Assembly (NCBI GenBank): GCA_021186555.1
Contig: JAJKFL010000042.1
Span: 49,962,980-50,026,979 of the forward strand
Length of the DNA stretch: 64,000 nt
Origin: Reticulitermes speratus
Taxonomy: Eukaryota; Arthropoda; Insecta; Blattodea; Rhinotermitidae
Direction: 5' to 3'
Shown: positions 49,077-61,042 of the stretch, piece by piece
Layout: every line of letters starts with the position of its first letter
Numbering within the stretch: position 1 is the stretch's first letter
Program-made: the position numbers and the translations under genes
The notes under the pieces: model-generated
The model's input: the letters and a program-made list of their open reading frames with translations, nothing else
Told to the model about the DNA's origin: nothing
Databases searched by the model: none

Positions 49077-49585
49077 TGACACACAACCACAGTGTGCCAC
49101 ACGCACAAACACAGCCAGACAACAGTCGATATGACACACAACCAAAGTGTGCCACACGCACAAAACACAGCCAGACAACAGTCGATATGACACACAACCA
49201 CAGTGTGCCACACGCACAAACACAGCCAGACAACAGTCGATATGACACACAACCACAGTGTGCCACACGCACAAACACAGCCAGACAACAGTCGATATGA
49301 CACACAACCACAGTGTGCCACACGCACAAACACAGCCAGACAACAGTCGATATGACACAACCACAGTGTGCCACACGCACAAACACAGCCAGACAACAGT
49401 CGATATGACACACAACCAAAGTGTGCCACACGCACAAACACAGCCAGACAACAGTCGATATGACACACAACCACAGTGTGCCACACGCACAAACACAGCC
49501 AGACAACAGTCGATATGACACACAACCACAGTGTGCCAACACGCACAAACACACAGCCAGACAACAGTCGATATGACACAAAACA
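49077..49585. repeat. 55-bp minisatellite, nine units
   Basis: The unit contains GATATGACACACAACCACAG, TGTGCCACACGCACAAACAC and AGCCAGACAACAGTC. One unit lacks two bases (GACACAACC), and others have an extra A or C. Minus-strand frames up to 243 codons are repeat translations. Confidence 0.9.
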
Positions 49586-49939
49586 CAACTAAAGTTCTGC
49601 TGTCAGATATTTCAGTACACGCCCCATTACATCTGTGACTAACAAACAGTGTCACCTCTTTATGCACACAGTTTGGTGGCCAAGACTGTGACTTTATGAT
49701 ATCTCGCTGAATTTTAACATGAAAGTTGCGTTTACGAGGTTATTACAGGAAATGCAATAGAGAAAGGGAGGCCAAAGAAATAGTTATCCACATAAAGATT
49801 TGTTGTGGTGTGACGTGATAATGAAATGACGCAGACGTCGTGTTGTGACGTCACGTTCCCATCTGTATGTAGACTTTCTTCTTCGTGCTATTATGCCATA
49901 ATGAAGGAAAATAAAAAAAACGCTATTTGGTATGTAAGA
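49586..49939. other. unassigned sequence
   Basis: About 350 bp; nothing recognised before the retrotransposon fragment. Confidence 0.4.
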
Positions 49940-50414
49940 CTTTTCACCAGCAAACTGGACTTAAATTTAAGGAAGAAACTAGTAAAGTGCTACATTTGGA
50001 GCGTAGCTTTGTGTGGTGCTGAAACGTGGACACTTGGGAAAGTGGATCAGAAGTATCTGGAAAGTTTTGAAATGTGGTGCTGGAGAAGAATGGAGAAGAT
50101 CAGTTGGACCGATCGTGTGAGAAATGAAGAAGTATTACACAGAGTGAAGGAGGAGAGGAATATCGTACATACAATAAAAAGAAGAAAGGCTAACTGGATT
50201 GGTTTACATCTTGTGTAAGAAACTGCCTTCTGAAACACGTGATTGAAGGATAGAAGTGATGGGAAGACGAGGGAGAAGACGTAAGCAGCTACTGTATGAC
50301 CTTGAGGAAAAGAGAAAATACTGGAAATTGAAAGAGGAAGCACTAGATCGCACCCTATGGAGAACTCGCTTTGGAAGAGGCTACGGACCTGTCGTAAGAC
50401 AGACTGCAGAATGA
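49940..50414 (+). pseudogene. non-LTR retrotransposon ORF2 C-terminal fragment, copy 1 (frameshifted)
   Basis: This encoded the region after the reverse-transcriptase core. The visible order is FTSKLDLNLRKKLVKCYIWS, CGAETWTLGKVDQKYLESFE, WCWRRMEKISWTDRVRNEE and KRRKANWIG. After 50205 the frame is lost, relative to the copy at 59531-60055, by a short indel (GGTTTACATCTTGTGTAAG). A 12-bp gap at 50250 follows. The ending codons (TRFGRGYGPVVRQTAE then stop) remain readable in another frame at 50363-50413. The element is 5'-truncated at about 49940 and dead. Confidence 0.88.
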
Positions 50415-50561
50415 ATGATTTGGTATTTACTGAGTAGGACCAGAAGTATGAAATTTGGTATATGGCCAGATTACTAATACAGCGGAGGACTGAGCACGGT
50501 ACTGTTTGCGAGTTACACAATGTTGGTACTGGCTGAAGCTTTGAGTTGGCGCACGGCCGAC

Positions 50562-50762
50562 GAAGTAACAACAGCACCGTACAGAAGTAACAACAGCACC
50601 GTACAGAAGTAACAACAGCACCGTACAGAAGTAACAACAGCACCGTACAGAAGTAACAACAGCACCGTACAGAAGTAACAACAGCACCGTACAGAAGTAA
50701 CAACAGCACCGTACAGAAGTAACAACAGCACCGTACAGAAGTAACAACAGCACCGTACAGAA
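50562..50762. repeat. 22-bp minisatellite, nine units
   Basis: GAAGTAACAACAGCACCGTACA is repeated nine times almost without variation. The repeat makes leucine/cysteine-rich spurious frames on the minus strand. Confidence 0.92.
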
Positions 50763-50934
50763 GATATTCAAAGAAACGCAGTAACAGACCGCACTTGTAC
50801 CAAACACATTCTACAGCGTGTGCACAATTCTGACAGATAACAAAGTGTGACCACAGTGGATCAAACGGCACAACCATCTGAGAAGATGCAGGCTGCAGAC
50901 AGACGAACGCGCCTCGATGTTACGTTCCACGTAA

Positions 50935-51217
50935 GGTAAAGGTAAAGTTCTCCTAGAACAGGCCATGAAGACTCAGAGGGGGAGTAGAGGTATAGCTCTA
51001 CTCTTTCTTTAATGTCGGCGCTAGATAGGGGTGGGTGGTCAACTCCACGCCCCGGCCGCTTTACCCCCGGGAATGACCCGGTACCCATTGTACAGGAGGC
51101 TGGGTGGGCCCCAGGGCCGGTCTTGACGAGTGCTGAATATCTCGCCCCCACCGGGATTCGATCCCCGGACCGTCCAGCCCGTAGCGAGTCGCTATACCGA
51201 CTGAGCTATCGCGGCCC
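50935..51217 (-). mobile_element. tRNA-derived SINE, family 2, best copy
   Basis: On the minus strand, GCCGCGATAGCTCAGTCGGT (box A region) is followed by GGGGATCGAATCCCGGTGG (box B). The body follows, with CACTCGTCAAGACC, GGGTACCGGGTCATTCCCG and GGCGTGGAGTTGACC. It ends with a short run of TTTACC units. This copy is the reference for the decayed ones at 21395, 22768 and 26395. Confidence 0.9.
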
Positions 51218-52249
51218 ACTTTACGCTGCACGTACATTTCCTATCTTGTTCACATTTTCTATCATAAGGCTTTCTTTATAACGGGTTATTAAAACAACGG
51301 CCATCAAAATGCAGCACTCATAAAATCACATTCAGTACAAGCCCAACATATTTGGATCATAAAGTTTATGAAGCTGCCATTATAACAACAACACGACGCA
51401 CGTCAGCGCTGTATCATAAACCGGTAGATCTCCAGCCAGGCTTAAACCTCCTCCCTCCTCCGTCGCTCGCTAGTCCGCCTGGTTGCCATGTCAATCCTAT
51501 ACCACAGAAAATAAAATCCATACAAGCGTTAACGCTTTAAATCACCCTGTATAAGCCCGCAAGAGCTCACGTATCTTTACAGGGCTTGTATAGGTGCTGT
51601 TAATTCGACGGTAACTGTCTTAATAAATGTTGTCACACTGTAGCATCCTGGCTTATGACGCCGTATATTCTGGTATGTACTACGTACAGCTTATATCAGC
51701 TCAGCATGTCACGACCCCCTGCTAGACTACAGGGTGTGAAATTTTTGTTTATTTATAGTTCTAGCGAAGATGTCAAATCTCCGACTGTGCGGCCCGTCAA
51801 ATGGCAACAATGGTACTTAACAGTGAAAAGGAAAGGAACCATTAGAAGTCTAATATCCAGCACTATCTAGGGCAGGGGTCTGAACTCAAACACTGCGCGA
51901 GTCAAACAGACGATTTTGAAATTTAAAGATGGCCGCACGTCATTTTAAGCAATGTACAGGGTGAGCATTGTCATCGCATTAAACACATAGCTAAGAAAAC
52001 TTCATACTTTAAACATGAAAATAAATATGTACTATTATTACTAAATTTTAAACTTTACAGCTCTGCTGGCCTATACTGTACGTTACCACTCAGGGGTATC
52101 AAACCTTTCTGAGCCTTGAGGTCCGTGACGAAAAATATTTTAAACAGAAATATTCTTCGGCCCTGATCTGGGCCAGAGTTTGTAATTCGAATAAGTGACA
52201 GAGCTGCAGAAAATGAACTGGAGGGCCGCATGCGGCCAGCGTGTTTCAT
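51218..52249. other. unassigned sequence
   Basis: About 1 kb with no recognised gene. Short frames (62-71 codons) have no domain. Confidence 0.4.
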
Positions 52250-52405
52250 ACCCCCAGATCCGTTTCGGGAGACTGAGCAAAATCACGACAAATAACATCA
52301 GACAATACCGCGCCTCCGAACCGGGACATGAACCCCGGAACTTCTGAATGTAAAGCAGCAACGCTAGCCACTTTGCAATAGAACAATCCGAAACTGTACC
52401 GCTGT
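52250..52405 (-). mobile_element. tRNA-derived SINE fragment, fourth type
   Basis: On the minus strand TGGCTAGCGTTGCTGCTTTA (box A region) is followed by AGTTCCGGGGTTCATGTCCC (box B region). A body reading CGGTATTGTCTGATGTTATT comes next. The same general architecture is seen in the weak fragments at 8590 and 37660. Confidence 0.6.
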
Positions 52406-52820
52406 GAGGACCTATCTGGTTCACACTCCGTCCGCAGAACGCTGTGTTTGACAAAGTCGGGATCATTCATGAATAAAATCTCCTTCTATAGATATGGACG
52501 CGGTTTTGTTTCAACAGGCAAACACACGCACACACGCACATCTCGTGAACGTAAAATTCTGTGCTATCCCAGTGCAATAATTTTTTTCTGTTTAAATCAC
52601 ATCTGCTGTAAAATGTACGCTGAAGCAAATATCTGTGTATTCGTTCAGTCGTCTAGACACACGCTCTGGTGACTAGACTGCATTGAAACCACACCATGTT
52701 CTGCAAACAATGGCGAGTTCGAATTACATACATGTCTACGTAACACACATATTTGTGAGGCATAGCTAAAACGGTACATGACACAGTACTGACTGTACGT
52801 GTACCTGAATTATATGTAAA
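52406..52820. other. unassigned sequence before array F
   Basis: No gene or repeat recognised in about 400 bp apart from a short CACACGCA run near 52525. Confidence 0.4.
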
Positions 52821-54231
52821 CATACAGTTCGTACCGCGCAGTAAACACACTCCGTCTCAGTTATACAAACCAGTCAGTTAATGTTGTACAGTGAAATAAT
52901 CGCTGTTTGTTCTGAGATCCACACAAAACACATAAATACAGTCCGTACCGCGCAGTAAACACACTCCATCTCAGTTATACAAACCAGTCAGTTAATGTTG
53001 TACAGTGAAATAATCGCTGTTTGTTCTGAGATCCACACAAAACACATAAATACAGTCCGTACCGCGCAGTAAACACACTCCGTCTCAGTTACACAAACCA
53101 GTCAGTTAATGTTGTACAGTGAAATAATCGCTGTTTGTTCTGAGATCCACACAAAACACATAAATACACTGTGTGGGCAGAACGTAGAACTGTTGAATGT
53201 TAAACATGGTGGTACATATAGTGACCATTGAGCTTTAAAGTGTTAACATACACTGTACATAATACAGTTCGTACCGCGCAGTAAACACACTCCGTCTCAG
53301 TTATACAAACCAGTCAGTTAATGTTGTACAGTGAAATAATCGCTGTTTGTTCTGAGATCCACACAAAACACATAAATACAGTCCGTACCGCGCAGTAAAC
53401 ACACTCCATCTCAGTTATACAAACCAGTCAGTTAATGCTGTACAGTGAAATAATCGCTGTTTGTTCTGAGATCCACACAAAACACATAAATACACTGTGT
53501 GGGCAGAACGTAGAACTGTTGAATGTTAAACATGGTGGTACATATAGTGACCATTGAGCTTTAAAGTGTTAACATACACTGTACATAATACAGTTCGTAC
53601 CGCGCAGTAAACACACTCCGTCTCAGTTATACAAACCAGTCAGTTAATGCTGTACAGTGAAATAATCGCTGTTTGTTCTCAGATCCACACAAAACACATA
53701 AATACAGTCCGTACCGCGCAGTAAACACACTCCGTCTCAGTTATACAAACCAGTCAGTTAATGTTGTACAGTGAAATAATCGCTGTTTGTTCTGAGATCC
53801 ACACAAAACACATAAATACAGTCCGTACCGCGCAGTAAACACACTCCGTCTCAGTTATACAAACCAGTCAGTTAATGTTGTACAGTGAAATAATCGCTGT
53901 TTGTTCTGAGATCCACACAAAACACATAAATACAGTCCGTACCGCGCAGTAAACACACTCCGTCTCAGTTATACAAACCAGTCAGTTAATGTTGTACAGT
54001 GAAATAATCGCTGTTTGTTCTGAGATCCACATAAAACACATAAATACAGTCCGTACCGCGCAGTAAACACACTCCGTCTCAGTTATACAAACCAGTCAGT
54101 TAATGTTGTACAGTGAAATAATCGCTGTTTGTTCTGAGATCCACACAAAACACATAAATACACTGTGTGGGCAGAACGTAGAACTGTTGAATGTTAAACT
54201 GGTGGTACATATAGTAACCACTGGGCTTTAA
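52821..54231 (-). repeat. 114-bp satellite array F with two internal heads
   Basis: Minus-strand array of about ten units. Internal heads lie at about 53167-53240 and 53487-53560, about 320 bp apart. Each is followed by the same spacer (TTAACATACACTGTACATAA on the plus strand) and a degenerate unit start (ACAGTTCGTACC). The right end is the terminal head with TTAA at 54228-54231. Confidence 0.92.
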
Positions 54232-54308
54232 AGGGTTGAGGGGTGATATATAGTAACTTCAAACGAACCACGACACCGCCTTCCAGACAGCCTCCATAAT
54301 TAAAATTC

Positions 54309-54506
54309 TTAACGCTGTACACTCAGTGCCAACTACATACATCATCTGCTTTAACATTCAGAAGCTTTGTATTTTACCCACACCCTCTATTTATGTGTTC
54401 AGTGCGCATGTCACAATAAACAGCCACATTTTCCTGAACAGCATTAACTAACTGGTCTGTGTGATGGAGAGAACTGTTTACTGCGAGGTACGAACTGAAC
54501 TTTTAA
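54309..54506 (+). mobile_element. single-unit, TTAA-flanked ancestor of the 114-bp satellite
   Basis: This is a decayed plus-strand copy with only one unit. A TTAA (54309-54312) is followed by a diverged head (ACTCAGTGCCAACTACATAC), then TTTAACATTCAGAAGCTTTG, CACACCCTCTATTTATGTGT, CAGCATTAACTAACTGGTCT and GTTTACTGCGAGGTACGAAC. It ends at GAACTT and TTAA (54503-54506). The total of about 198 bp gives the likely size of the original non-autonomous element. Confidence 0.75.
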
Positions 54507-54729
54507 AGAGACAAATCATCTGGTCTCACTTTACAAACGTCAGGCAGCCAAGTACCACGTACAGCACTCAATAGCATAAAATTTCATACAAATCACATTT
54601 TCGATATTTCATAGCAAACATGTCTGCGCAGTGTATAGTCCGGTTACTTTATAGTGGCCGGCGAGATTCGACTGAGCTAGAAACTTGGTGGAGTTTACTA
54701 ACAGACGCTGTGTGTTAGTTTTCGGATAT

Positions 54730-55010
54730 GCGCGTTCGCAAAATTGCGAAAAGCGACTATTAGCTTCATGTCTGTCCGTCTGCATGAAAAAACTCGGCTC
54801 CCACTGGACAGATTTTCATGAAATTTGGTATTTGAGGATTTTTCGTAAAATCTGTCGAGAAAATTAAAGTTTCATTAAAATCTGACAAAAATAACGGTAC
54901 TTTACATGAAGACCTATGTACATTTATGGTAATATCTTGCTGAATTCTTTTTAGAATGAGAAATATTTCAGACAAAAGTTGTAGAGAAAATCAAAACACA
55001 CATTTTATGT
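54730..55010 (+). mobile_element. interspersed repeat of about 280 bp, copy 2
   Basis: It aligns across its length with the complement of 27655-27938 (GCGTTCGCAAAATTGCGAAA, ACTCGGCTCCCACTGGACAG, ATAACGGTACTTTACATGAA). It has no ORF of its own; its class is unknown. Confidence 0.75.
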
Positions 55011-56149
55011 TCAATAACTTTTTTCCGAAAATCGTGCCGTTTATGAGATAATGTGGAAAAATATGGTACAGCCAGACAGGCCACAGATGACAATATAATA
55101 CGGCGCATGCGCTTTGAATGCTGGGTAACTAAGGCTACAGACACACACTCAGAAAATGTAACACTGCTTTTCCACGGCAAAAATGGTTACGTGAACGCGC
55201 CTCAATGTTACGTTACGCGCAAACTGCCTGACTTGTCAAGCACAAAAACGCCGGTCCCTTATACAAATATATATCTTTAACTACTGGCTGACGTCTCCTA
55301 GCTGATCTTTACCATTTGATCCATATCTTTGTTTCAGCTACCAATATCGGAAATTCCCGACGATGCTTTCAGTTCGAGACACTTCGGCCTACATCTCGGT
55401 TGGGAGACGTAATATCTTGACAAAAAATGTTGGTTTCCTTCAGTCCCTCCAGATGTCAGAGTAGCATACTCAATTACGTCACAATCGCTTCCTTTCACAT
55501 GCTTTATGGAAGCGTAGTCGTTAAATAAATCAAACCAGGACAGTGGTGATGGTCGCCCCCCCCCCCACTGCCTCTAGTGCCATCCCCGTCCCCTACTGCG
55601 CAGACCAGCAGGCACCATGAAATAGCATGACTGTGTCAGCCAGCCACCCGACAAACAGAACCAGATTCAATGAACCAGTAACACGTCGAAGGCGGAATGA
55701 CAAGCAGAACGCCACCTGACACTTGTTGAATATCTAATCCTCACTCTGGTCTTGTAAAGGTCACTCAACTCGGCGACAATCGAGGCACGGACCTGTCACA
55801 CTGCAACGCGTTTCGGTGTACAGTTGAACTAAATATTTCAGTTTGCCGGACTCGCTGGAAATCTCTCCAGTTTGTGGCCACACTTGACCCACTTCGTTAT
55901 GTGTCTTCACCACACCTGCATATGGAGGAACTTCCTGAGGTCTACAGGTCAAACGAACGTCGTAGTCGAGTGAGGAACACATCTGGAGGTCCTGGGTTCA
56001 GCTGTTCTGATGGTCTTGTGTGGTCTCCTCAGTTCCTACACATAAAACCTCAAATTGGCCACGACCGCATCCTTTCCAATCCAGCGCTGAGAGCGTCATT
56101 AAATAAAAAAAGAATTACAACATACAGGTCACTTGTACTGTGCTGAGAT
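55011..56149. other. unassigned sequence
   Basis: About 1.1 kb without recognised content. There is a poly-C run of about 13 at 55556-55568. Frames of 73-90 codons have no familiar domain. Confidence 0.4.
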
Positions 56150-56550
56150 CTAGGAAGCTACGATGGGATGGGCATGTAGCTAGGGTGGATGTTACATAGC
56201 GAGGAACCGTGGTTTATACAAGTCAGCTGGCGTGGTTAGGGTACTGACATCTCAGACGCTATGATGGGCTGTGTGTATAGATGGGGTGGATGTTCCACAG
56301 CGAGGAACCGTGTAATATATGTCAGCTGGCGTGGTTAGGGTACTGACATGTAGGTTAGGATGGGCTGGGAATGCAGCTAGAATGAACATTACATAACGAG
56401 GGACTCTTGTGATTTATACAGGTTAGCTGGCGTGGTTACTGCTGTGAAATGTTAAGAGGTTACGATGGGCTGGGTATGTAGATAGGATGGATATTACACA
56501 GCGAGGAACTGTGTGATGTAGACATGTCACGTGGTGTTGTTAAGCCTACT
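56150..56550 (+). repeat. four degenerate units of about 100 bp derived from LINE ORF2
   Basis: Units start near 56158, 56259, 56355 and 56460 with a word like CTACGATGGGCTGGGTATGT. Each continues to GCGAGGAACCGTGTG and CAGCTGGCGTGGTTAGGGTA. The first unit translates as LRWDGHVARV, the same block as [10 protein letters not shown] in the LINE at 26767-26964. Units differ by roughly a tenth or more of positions, so this is an old array. Confidence 0.7.
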
Positions 56551-56844
56551 ACATGGAGGTCGTCTTTATGCAGCTTGCGTCACGTGACCTGGAGCGTAGA
56601 CTTTTAAGATTGCTTCAAGATTGTTGGAAAATCTGTGAACCCATGGCGTAAGTCTTATGGAAATTTGGCGAGGAAATTATTGTGAAAAGCTCATTTTGGT
56701 GGAACAAGGAGAATAGAGATAACATTAAGATGTTTTGTTAGTGAAGTCTGCTGTAAGTGTGCGAGATAAAGTCGACCCTGTTTCAGTACTGACGGTTCTG
56801 CGTACCGCCATATCTCGCTGCTGCAGTGGACAACGTAACGTCGT
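56551..56844. other. unassigned sequence between two arrays
   Basis: No gene or repeat recognised. Confidence 0.4.
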
Positions 56845-58790
56845 GTGGCCTGAATCACACTGTGGTGTGCTGAGTGCTGTAACAGACAGCAGGTGGCCTG
56901 CATCACACTGTGGTGTGCTGAGTGCTGTAACAGACAGCAGGTGGCCTGAATCACACTGTGGTGTGCTGAGTGCTGTAACAGACAGCAGGTGGCCTGAATC
57001 ACACTGTGGTGTGCTGAGTGCTGTAACAGACAGCAGGTGGCCTGAATCACACTGTGGTGTGCTGAGTGCTGTAACAGACAGCAGGTGGCCTGAATCACAC
57101 TGTGGTGTGCTGAGTGCTGTAACAGACAGCAGGTGGCCTGAATCACACTGTGTGTGTGGTGCTGTAACAGACAGCAGGTGGCCTGAATCACACTGTGGTG
57201 TGTGCTGTAACAGACAGCAGGTGGCCTGAATCACACTGTGGTGTGCTGAGTGCTGTAACAGACAGCAGGTGGCCTGAATCACACTGTGGTGTGCTGAGTG
57301 CTGTAACAGACAGCAGGTGGCCTGAATCACACTGTGGTGTGCTGAGTGCTGTAACAGACAGCAGGTGGCCTGAATCACACTGTGGTGTGCTGAGTGCTGT
57401 AACAGACAGCAGGTGGCCTGAATCACACTGTGGTGTGCTGTCGAACAGACAGCAGGTGGCCTGAATCACACTGTGGTGTGCTGGTGCTGTAACAGACAGC
57501 AGGTGGCCTGAATCACACTGTGGTGTGCTGAGTGCTATAACAGACAGCAGGTGGCCTGAATCACACTGTGGTGTGCTGAGTGCTGTAACAGACAGCAGGT
57601 GGCCTGAATCACACTGTGGTGTGCTGAGTGCTGTAACAGACAGCAGGTGGCCTGAATCACACTGTGGTGTGCTGAGTGCTTAACAGACAGCAGGTGGCCT
57701 GAATCACACTGTGGTGTGTGAGTGCTGTAACAGACAGCAGGTGGCCTGAATCACACTGTGGTGTGTTAGCTGTAACAGACAGCAGGTGGCCTGAATCACA
57801 CTGTGGTGTGCTGGTGCTGTAACAGACAGCAGGTGGCCTGAATCACACTGTGGTGTGCTGAGTGCTGTAACAGACAGCAGGTGGCCTGAATCACACTGTG
57901 GTGTGCTGGTTAACAGACAGCAGGTGGCCTGAATCACACTGTGGTGTGTTGAGTGCTGTAACAGACAGCAGGTGGCCTGAATCACACTGTGGTGTGCTGT
58001 AACAGACAGCAGGTGGCCTGAATCACACTGTGGTGTGTGCTGTAACAGACAGCAGGTGGCCTGAATCACACTGTGGTGTGCTGAGTGCTGTAACAGACAG
58101 CAGGTGGCCTGAATCACACTGTGGTGTGCTGTAACAGACAGCAGGTGGCCTGAATCACACTGTGGTGTGCTGAGTGCTGTAACAGACAGCAGGTGGCCTG
58201 AATCACACTGTGGTGTGCTGAGTGCTGTAACAGACAGCAGGTGGCCTGAATCACACTGTGGTGTGCTGTAACAGACAGCAGGTGGCCTGAATCACACTGT
58301 GGTGTGCTGAGTGCTGTAACAGACAGCAGGTGGCCTGAATCACACTGTGGTGTGCTGAGTGCTGTAACAGACAGCAGGTGGCCTGAATCACACTGTGGTG
58401 TGCTGTAACAGACAGCAGGTGGCCTGAATCACACTGTGGTGTGCTGAGTGCTGTAACAGACAGCAGGTGGCCTGAATCACACTGTGGTGTGCTGAGTGCT
58501 GTAACAGACAGCAGGTGGCCTGAATCACACTGTGGTGTGCTGTAACAGACAGCAGGTGGCCTGAATCACACTGTGGTGTGCTGAGTGCTGTAACAGACAG
58601 CAGGTGGCCTGAATCACACTGTGGTGTGCTGAGTGCTGTAACAGACAGCAGGTGGCCTGAATCACACTGTGGTGTGCTGTAACAGACAGCAGGTGGCCTG
58701 AATCACACTGTGGTGTGCTGAGTGCTGTAACAGACAGCAGGTGGCCTGAATCACACTGTGGTGTGCTGAGTGCTGTAACAGACAGCAGGG
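56845..58790. repeat. 48/41-bp satellite array, about 41 units
   Basis: The 48-bp unit contains GGCCTGAATCACACTGTGGT, GTGCTGAGTGCTGTAACAG and ACAGCAGGT. A 41-bp form lacks GAGTGCT. From about 58100 to 58750 the order is long, long, short with exact 137-bp spacing (short units at 58129, 58266, 58403, 58540, 58677). Earlier units include irregular deletions. Frames up to 233 codons are repeat translations. Confidence 0.92.
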
Positions 58791-59025
58791 CACTTGGCTT
58801 TCTGCAAAGGCCCCTCGTTTTCAAAAAAGCGGGACACAATTTTCTGCGTCTCTCTCCTCTTTTTCATTCACAGTAATAAGAGGGCCAAACCGAATATACG
58901 AAGACGTAAAAGGCGGTGTGAGCGGCCCTCTAACTCACAGCCCGCGTTACACAAACGACTTTCAAAAAATAAGACAGCAAACAATGATACCCAGAAATAT
59001 ATTCCCCTGCAATGTATACAAGTGG
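58791..59025. other. unassigned spacer
   Basis: Short spacer between the 48-bp array and the SINE; nothing recognised. Confidence 0.4.
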
Positions 59026-59310
59026 GGGCACGCGGTGGCGCAGTTGGTTGAGGCACTGCGCTACAAGCCGGAAGGTCGCGGGTTCGATTCACGATGGTGT
59101 CATGTCATTTCATTGACATAATACTTTCGGCCGCACTATGGCCATGGGGTCGACTCAGCCTCTAACAGAACCAGGAGTATTTCCTGGGGGGTGAAGGCGG
59201 CCGGTGAGTAGGGCTGACAACCTTACCACCTTCATGTGCCGATTGTCTATAAATCTGGGAGCCTCAACCTCCTGGAACCCTAAGGGTCTGTCCAGGCCTG
59301 TAATGGCATT
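59026..59310 (+). mobile_element. tRNA-derived SINE, family 1, copy 2
   Basis: GCGGTGGCGCAGTTGGTTGA (box A region) and GGGTTCGATTCACG (box B, one mismatch from the first copy) are followed by the same body as 4786-5060: CGACTCAGCCTCTAACAG, AAGGCGGCCGGTGAG, GGGCTGACAACCTTACCACC and GTCTGTCCAGGCCTGTA. Confidence 0.88.
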
Positions 59311-59530
59311 GCTGTACCTACCAATGTATACATGACACATGCAGCAGACGGTACACACCAGACCTCCATGTAGTCGCCACTGACATGTGTCTGCCCACTG
59401 TCACACCAAGCCTTGTATCCTGGTTTGTGAAAAAAAAAATCGGTGTTAAGTGTCTGAAGCAGGGAGGCCTTGCTTCACGTCGGCGTCTGTTGCAAATCGC
59501 TTGCAGCCAGATGCTTCTTAAAGGGTCCAT

Positions 59531-60070
59531 TCATTCTGCAGTCTGTCTTACGACAGGTCCGTAGCCTCTTCCAAAGCGAGTTCTCCACACACTGCGATCT
59601 AGTGCTTCCTTTTTCAATTTACAGTATCTTCTCTTTTCCTTAAGGTCATCCAGTAGCTGCTTACGTCTTCTCCCTCGTCTTCCCGTCATTTCTATCCTTC
59701 CCTCTAACTTTCCTTCAATCACATGTTTCAGAAGGCAGTTTCTACGCAAGATGTGACCAATCCAGTTAGCCTTTCTTCTTTTTATTGTATGTACGATATT
59801 CCTCTCCTCCTTCACTCTGTGTAATACTTCTTCATTTCTCACACGATCGGTCCAACTGATCTTCTCCATTCTTCTCCAGCACCACATTTCAAAACTTTCC
59901 AGATACTTCTGATCTACTTTCCCAAGTGTCCACGTTTCAGCACCACACAAAGCTACGCTCCAAATGTAGCACTTTACTAGTTTCTGCCTTAAATTTAAGT
60001 CAAGTTTGCTTGTGAACAGTCTTCTTCCTGTTGAATGCTGCTTCTGCCATGGCAATTATGGATTTAAAGG
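59531..60070 (-). pseudogene. non-LTR retrotransposon ORF2 C-terminal fragment, copy 2
   Basis: This is the better of two copies. From 60003 down to the stop at 59531 the frame is open: KLDLNLRQKLVKCYIWSVAL, CGAETWTLGKVDQKYLESFE, WCWRRMEKISWTDRVRNEE, KRRKANWIGHILRRNCLLKH, GRRGRRRKQLLDDLKEKRRY, then FGRGYGPVVRQTAE and stop. Upstream, AMAEAAFNRKK (about 60050-60018) is in another frame, so a single-base shift lies near 60012. The reverse-transcriptase active-site region is missing. It lies in opposite orientation to copy 1. Confidence 0.88.
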
Positions 60071-61042
60071 ATCCGAGGAGATAGAAATAACTTTGCGCGA
60101 GACTGGGAGTCCAGGGAGTGTGCTTCACAACCTCCACGCCGCAGTACAGCAACCAGGCGCAAGTTCGGTTGGCAGTATGGGGCTCAGTTACTTCCAATTC
60201 TTTAGACTGCTTGAGAAGCAATTAGCTGGCAAACAATTTTCAACAGACGTCAACGTGAACCAAGCCGTCACCTCTTGCTACAGGCACTTGACACAGATTT
60301 TGTACACGGTGAGATACAAGCATTTGTGCCAAGTTGGCACAAATGCTTAAACGTCAATGGTGACTACGCAGAGGTCTGGTGTGTATCATGTGCTACACAG
60401 GTGCTATTTATACACTGCAGGCAGAATAACGTCATCGGGATCAGAATGTTTGTTATATTATATTTTGAAACTTCCTTGTAAATACACCCACATGCGTGAT
60501 ACACAGGACAGTTTTATATTTGTTGTTTGGCTCCCGTGTGAAATAACGCAGCACTGTGTGGCAAAACAGAAACAAAAACGAAATAATTCCGATCTTCCGT
60601 TTCATCAATTTTAATTTAAAGCACGCAAACAACCGGTTTTATTGTTCTGCTGCATAAATTAAACTTTGTGTCCGCATTTCCGGTACAGCTCTGCAGTTAT
60701 TATTTTGGTTCCATAAAAGCGACATGGCCTCCCTTACCCACGTATCGCTCAATCAATTAATAAAATATTGTGTTATTTAACGATGCTCTTGGTAGGTCAG
60801 ACTACAGAGTTTAAAGCTATACGGTGAAGAGTGAATAATGAATTTTAATAGATCTGGCACGAAGTGGTCGTGGCCAAATTTAACGTTCTGTACCGGAATT
60901 TCACAGGAGGGACTGAGGAAAATAATAAAACATCTGTGTCGTCGTAGGCGATGTTTGGGAACATGTTTCGAAATCGGCGCTTCGTGTTACGCACCAAATT
61001 GTGAATTCGGGTGTTTGTTAAACACGTGTCGACTCTCTACAG
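60071..61042. other. unassigned sequence before array G
   Basis: About 970 bp with no recognised gene. A short TTATTTAACGATGC word at 60772 matches the SINE fragment at 37678. Frames of 68-114 codons have no familiar domain. Confidence 0.4.

Noticed and set aside
48857..49667. Frames of 175-243 codons on the minus strand
   Set aside because: Translations of the 55-bp repeat.
56691..58839. Frames of up to 233 codons in the 48-bp array
   Set aside because: Repeat translations in several frames on both strands.
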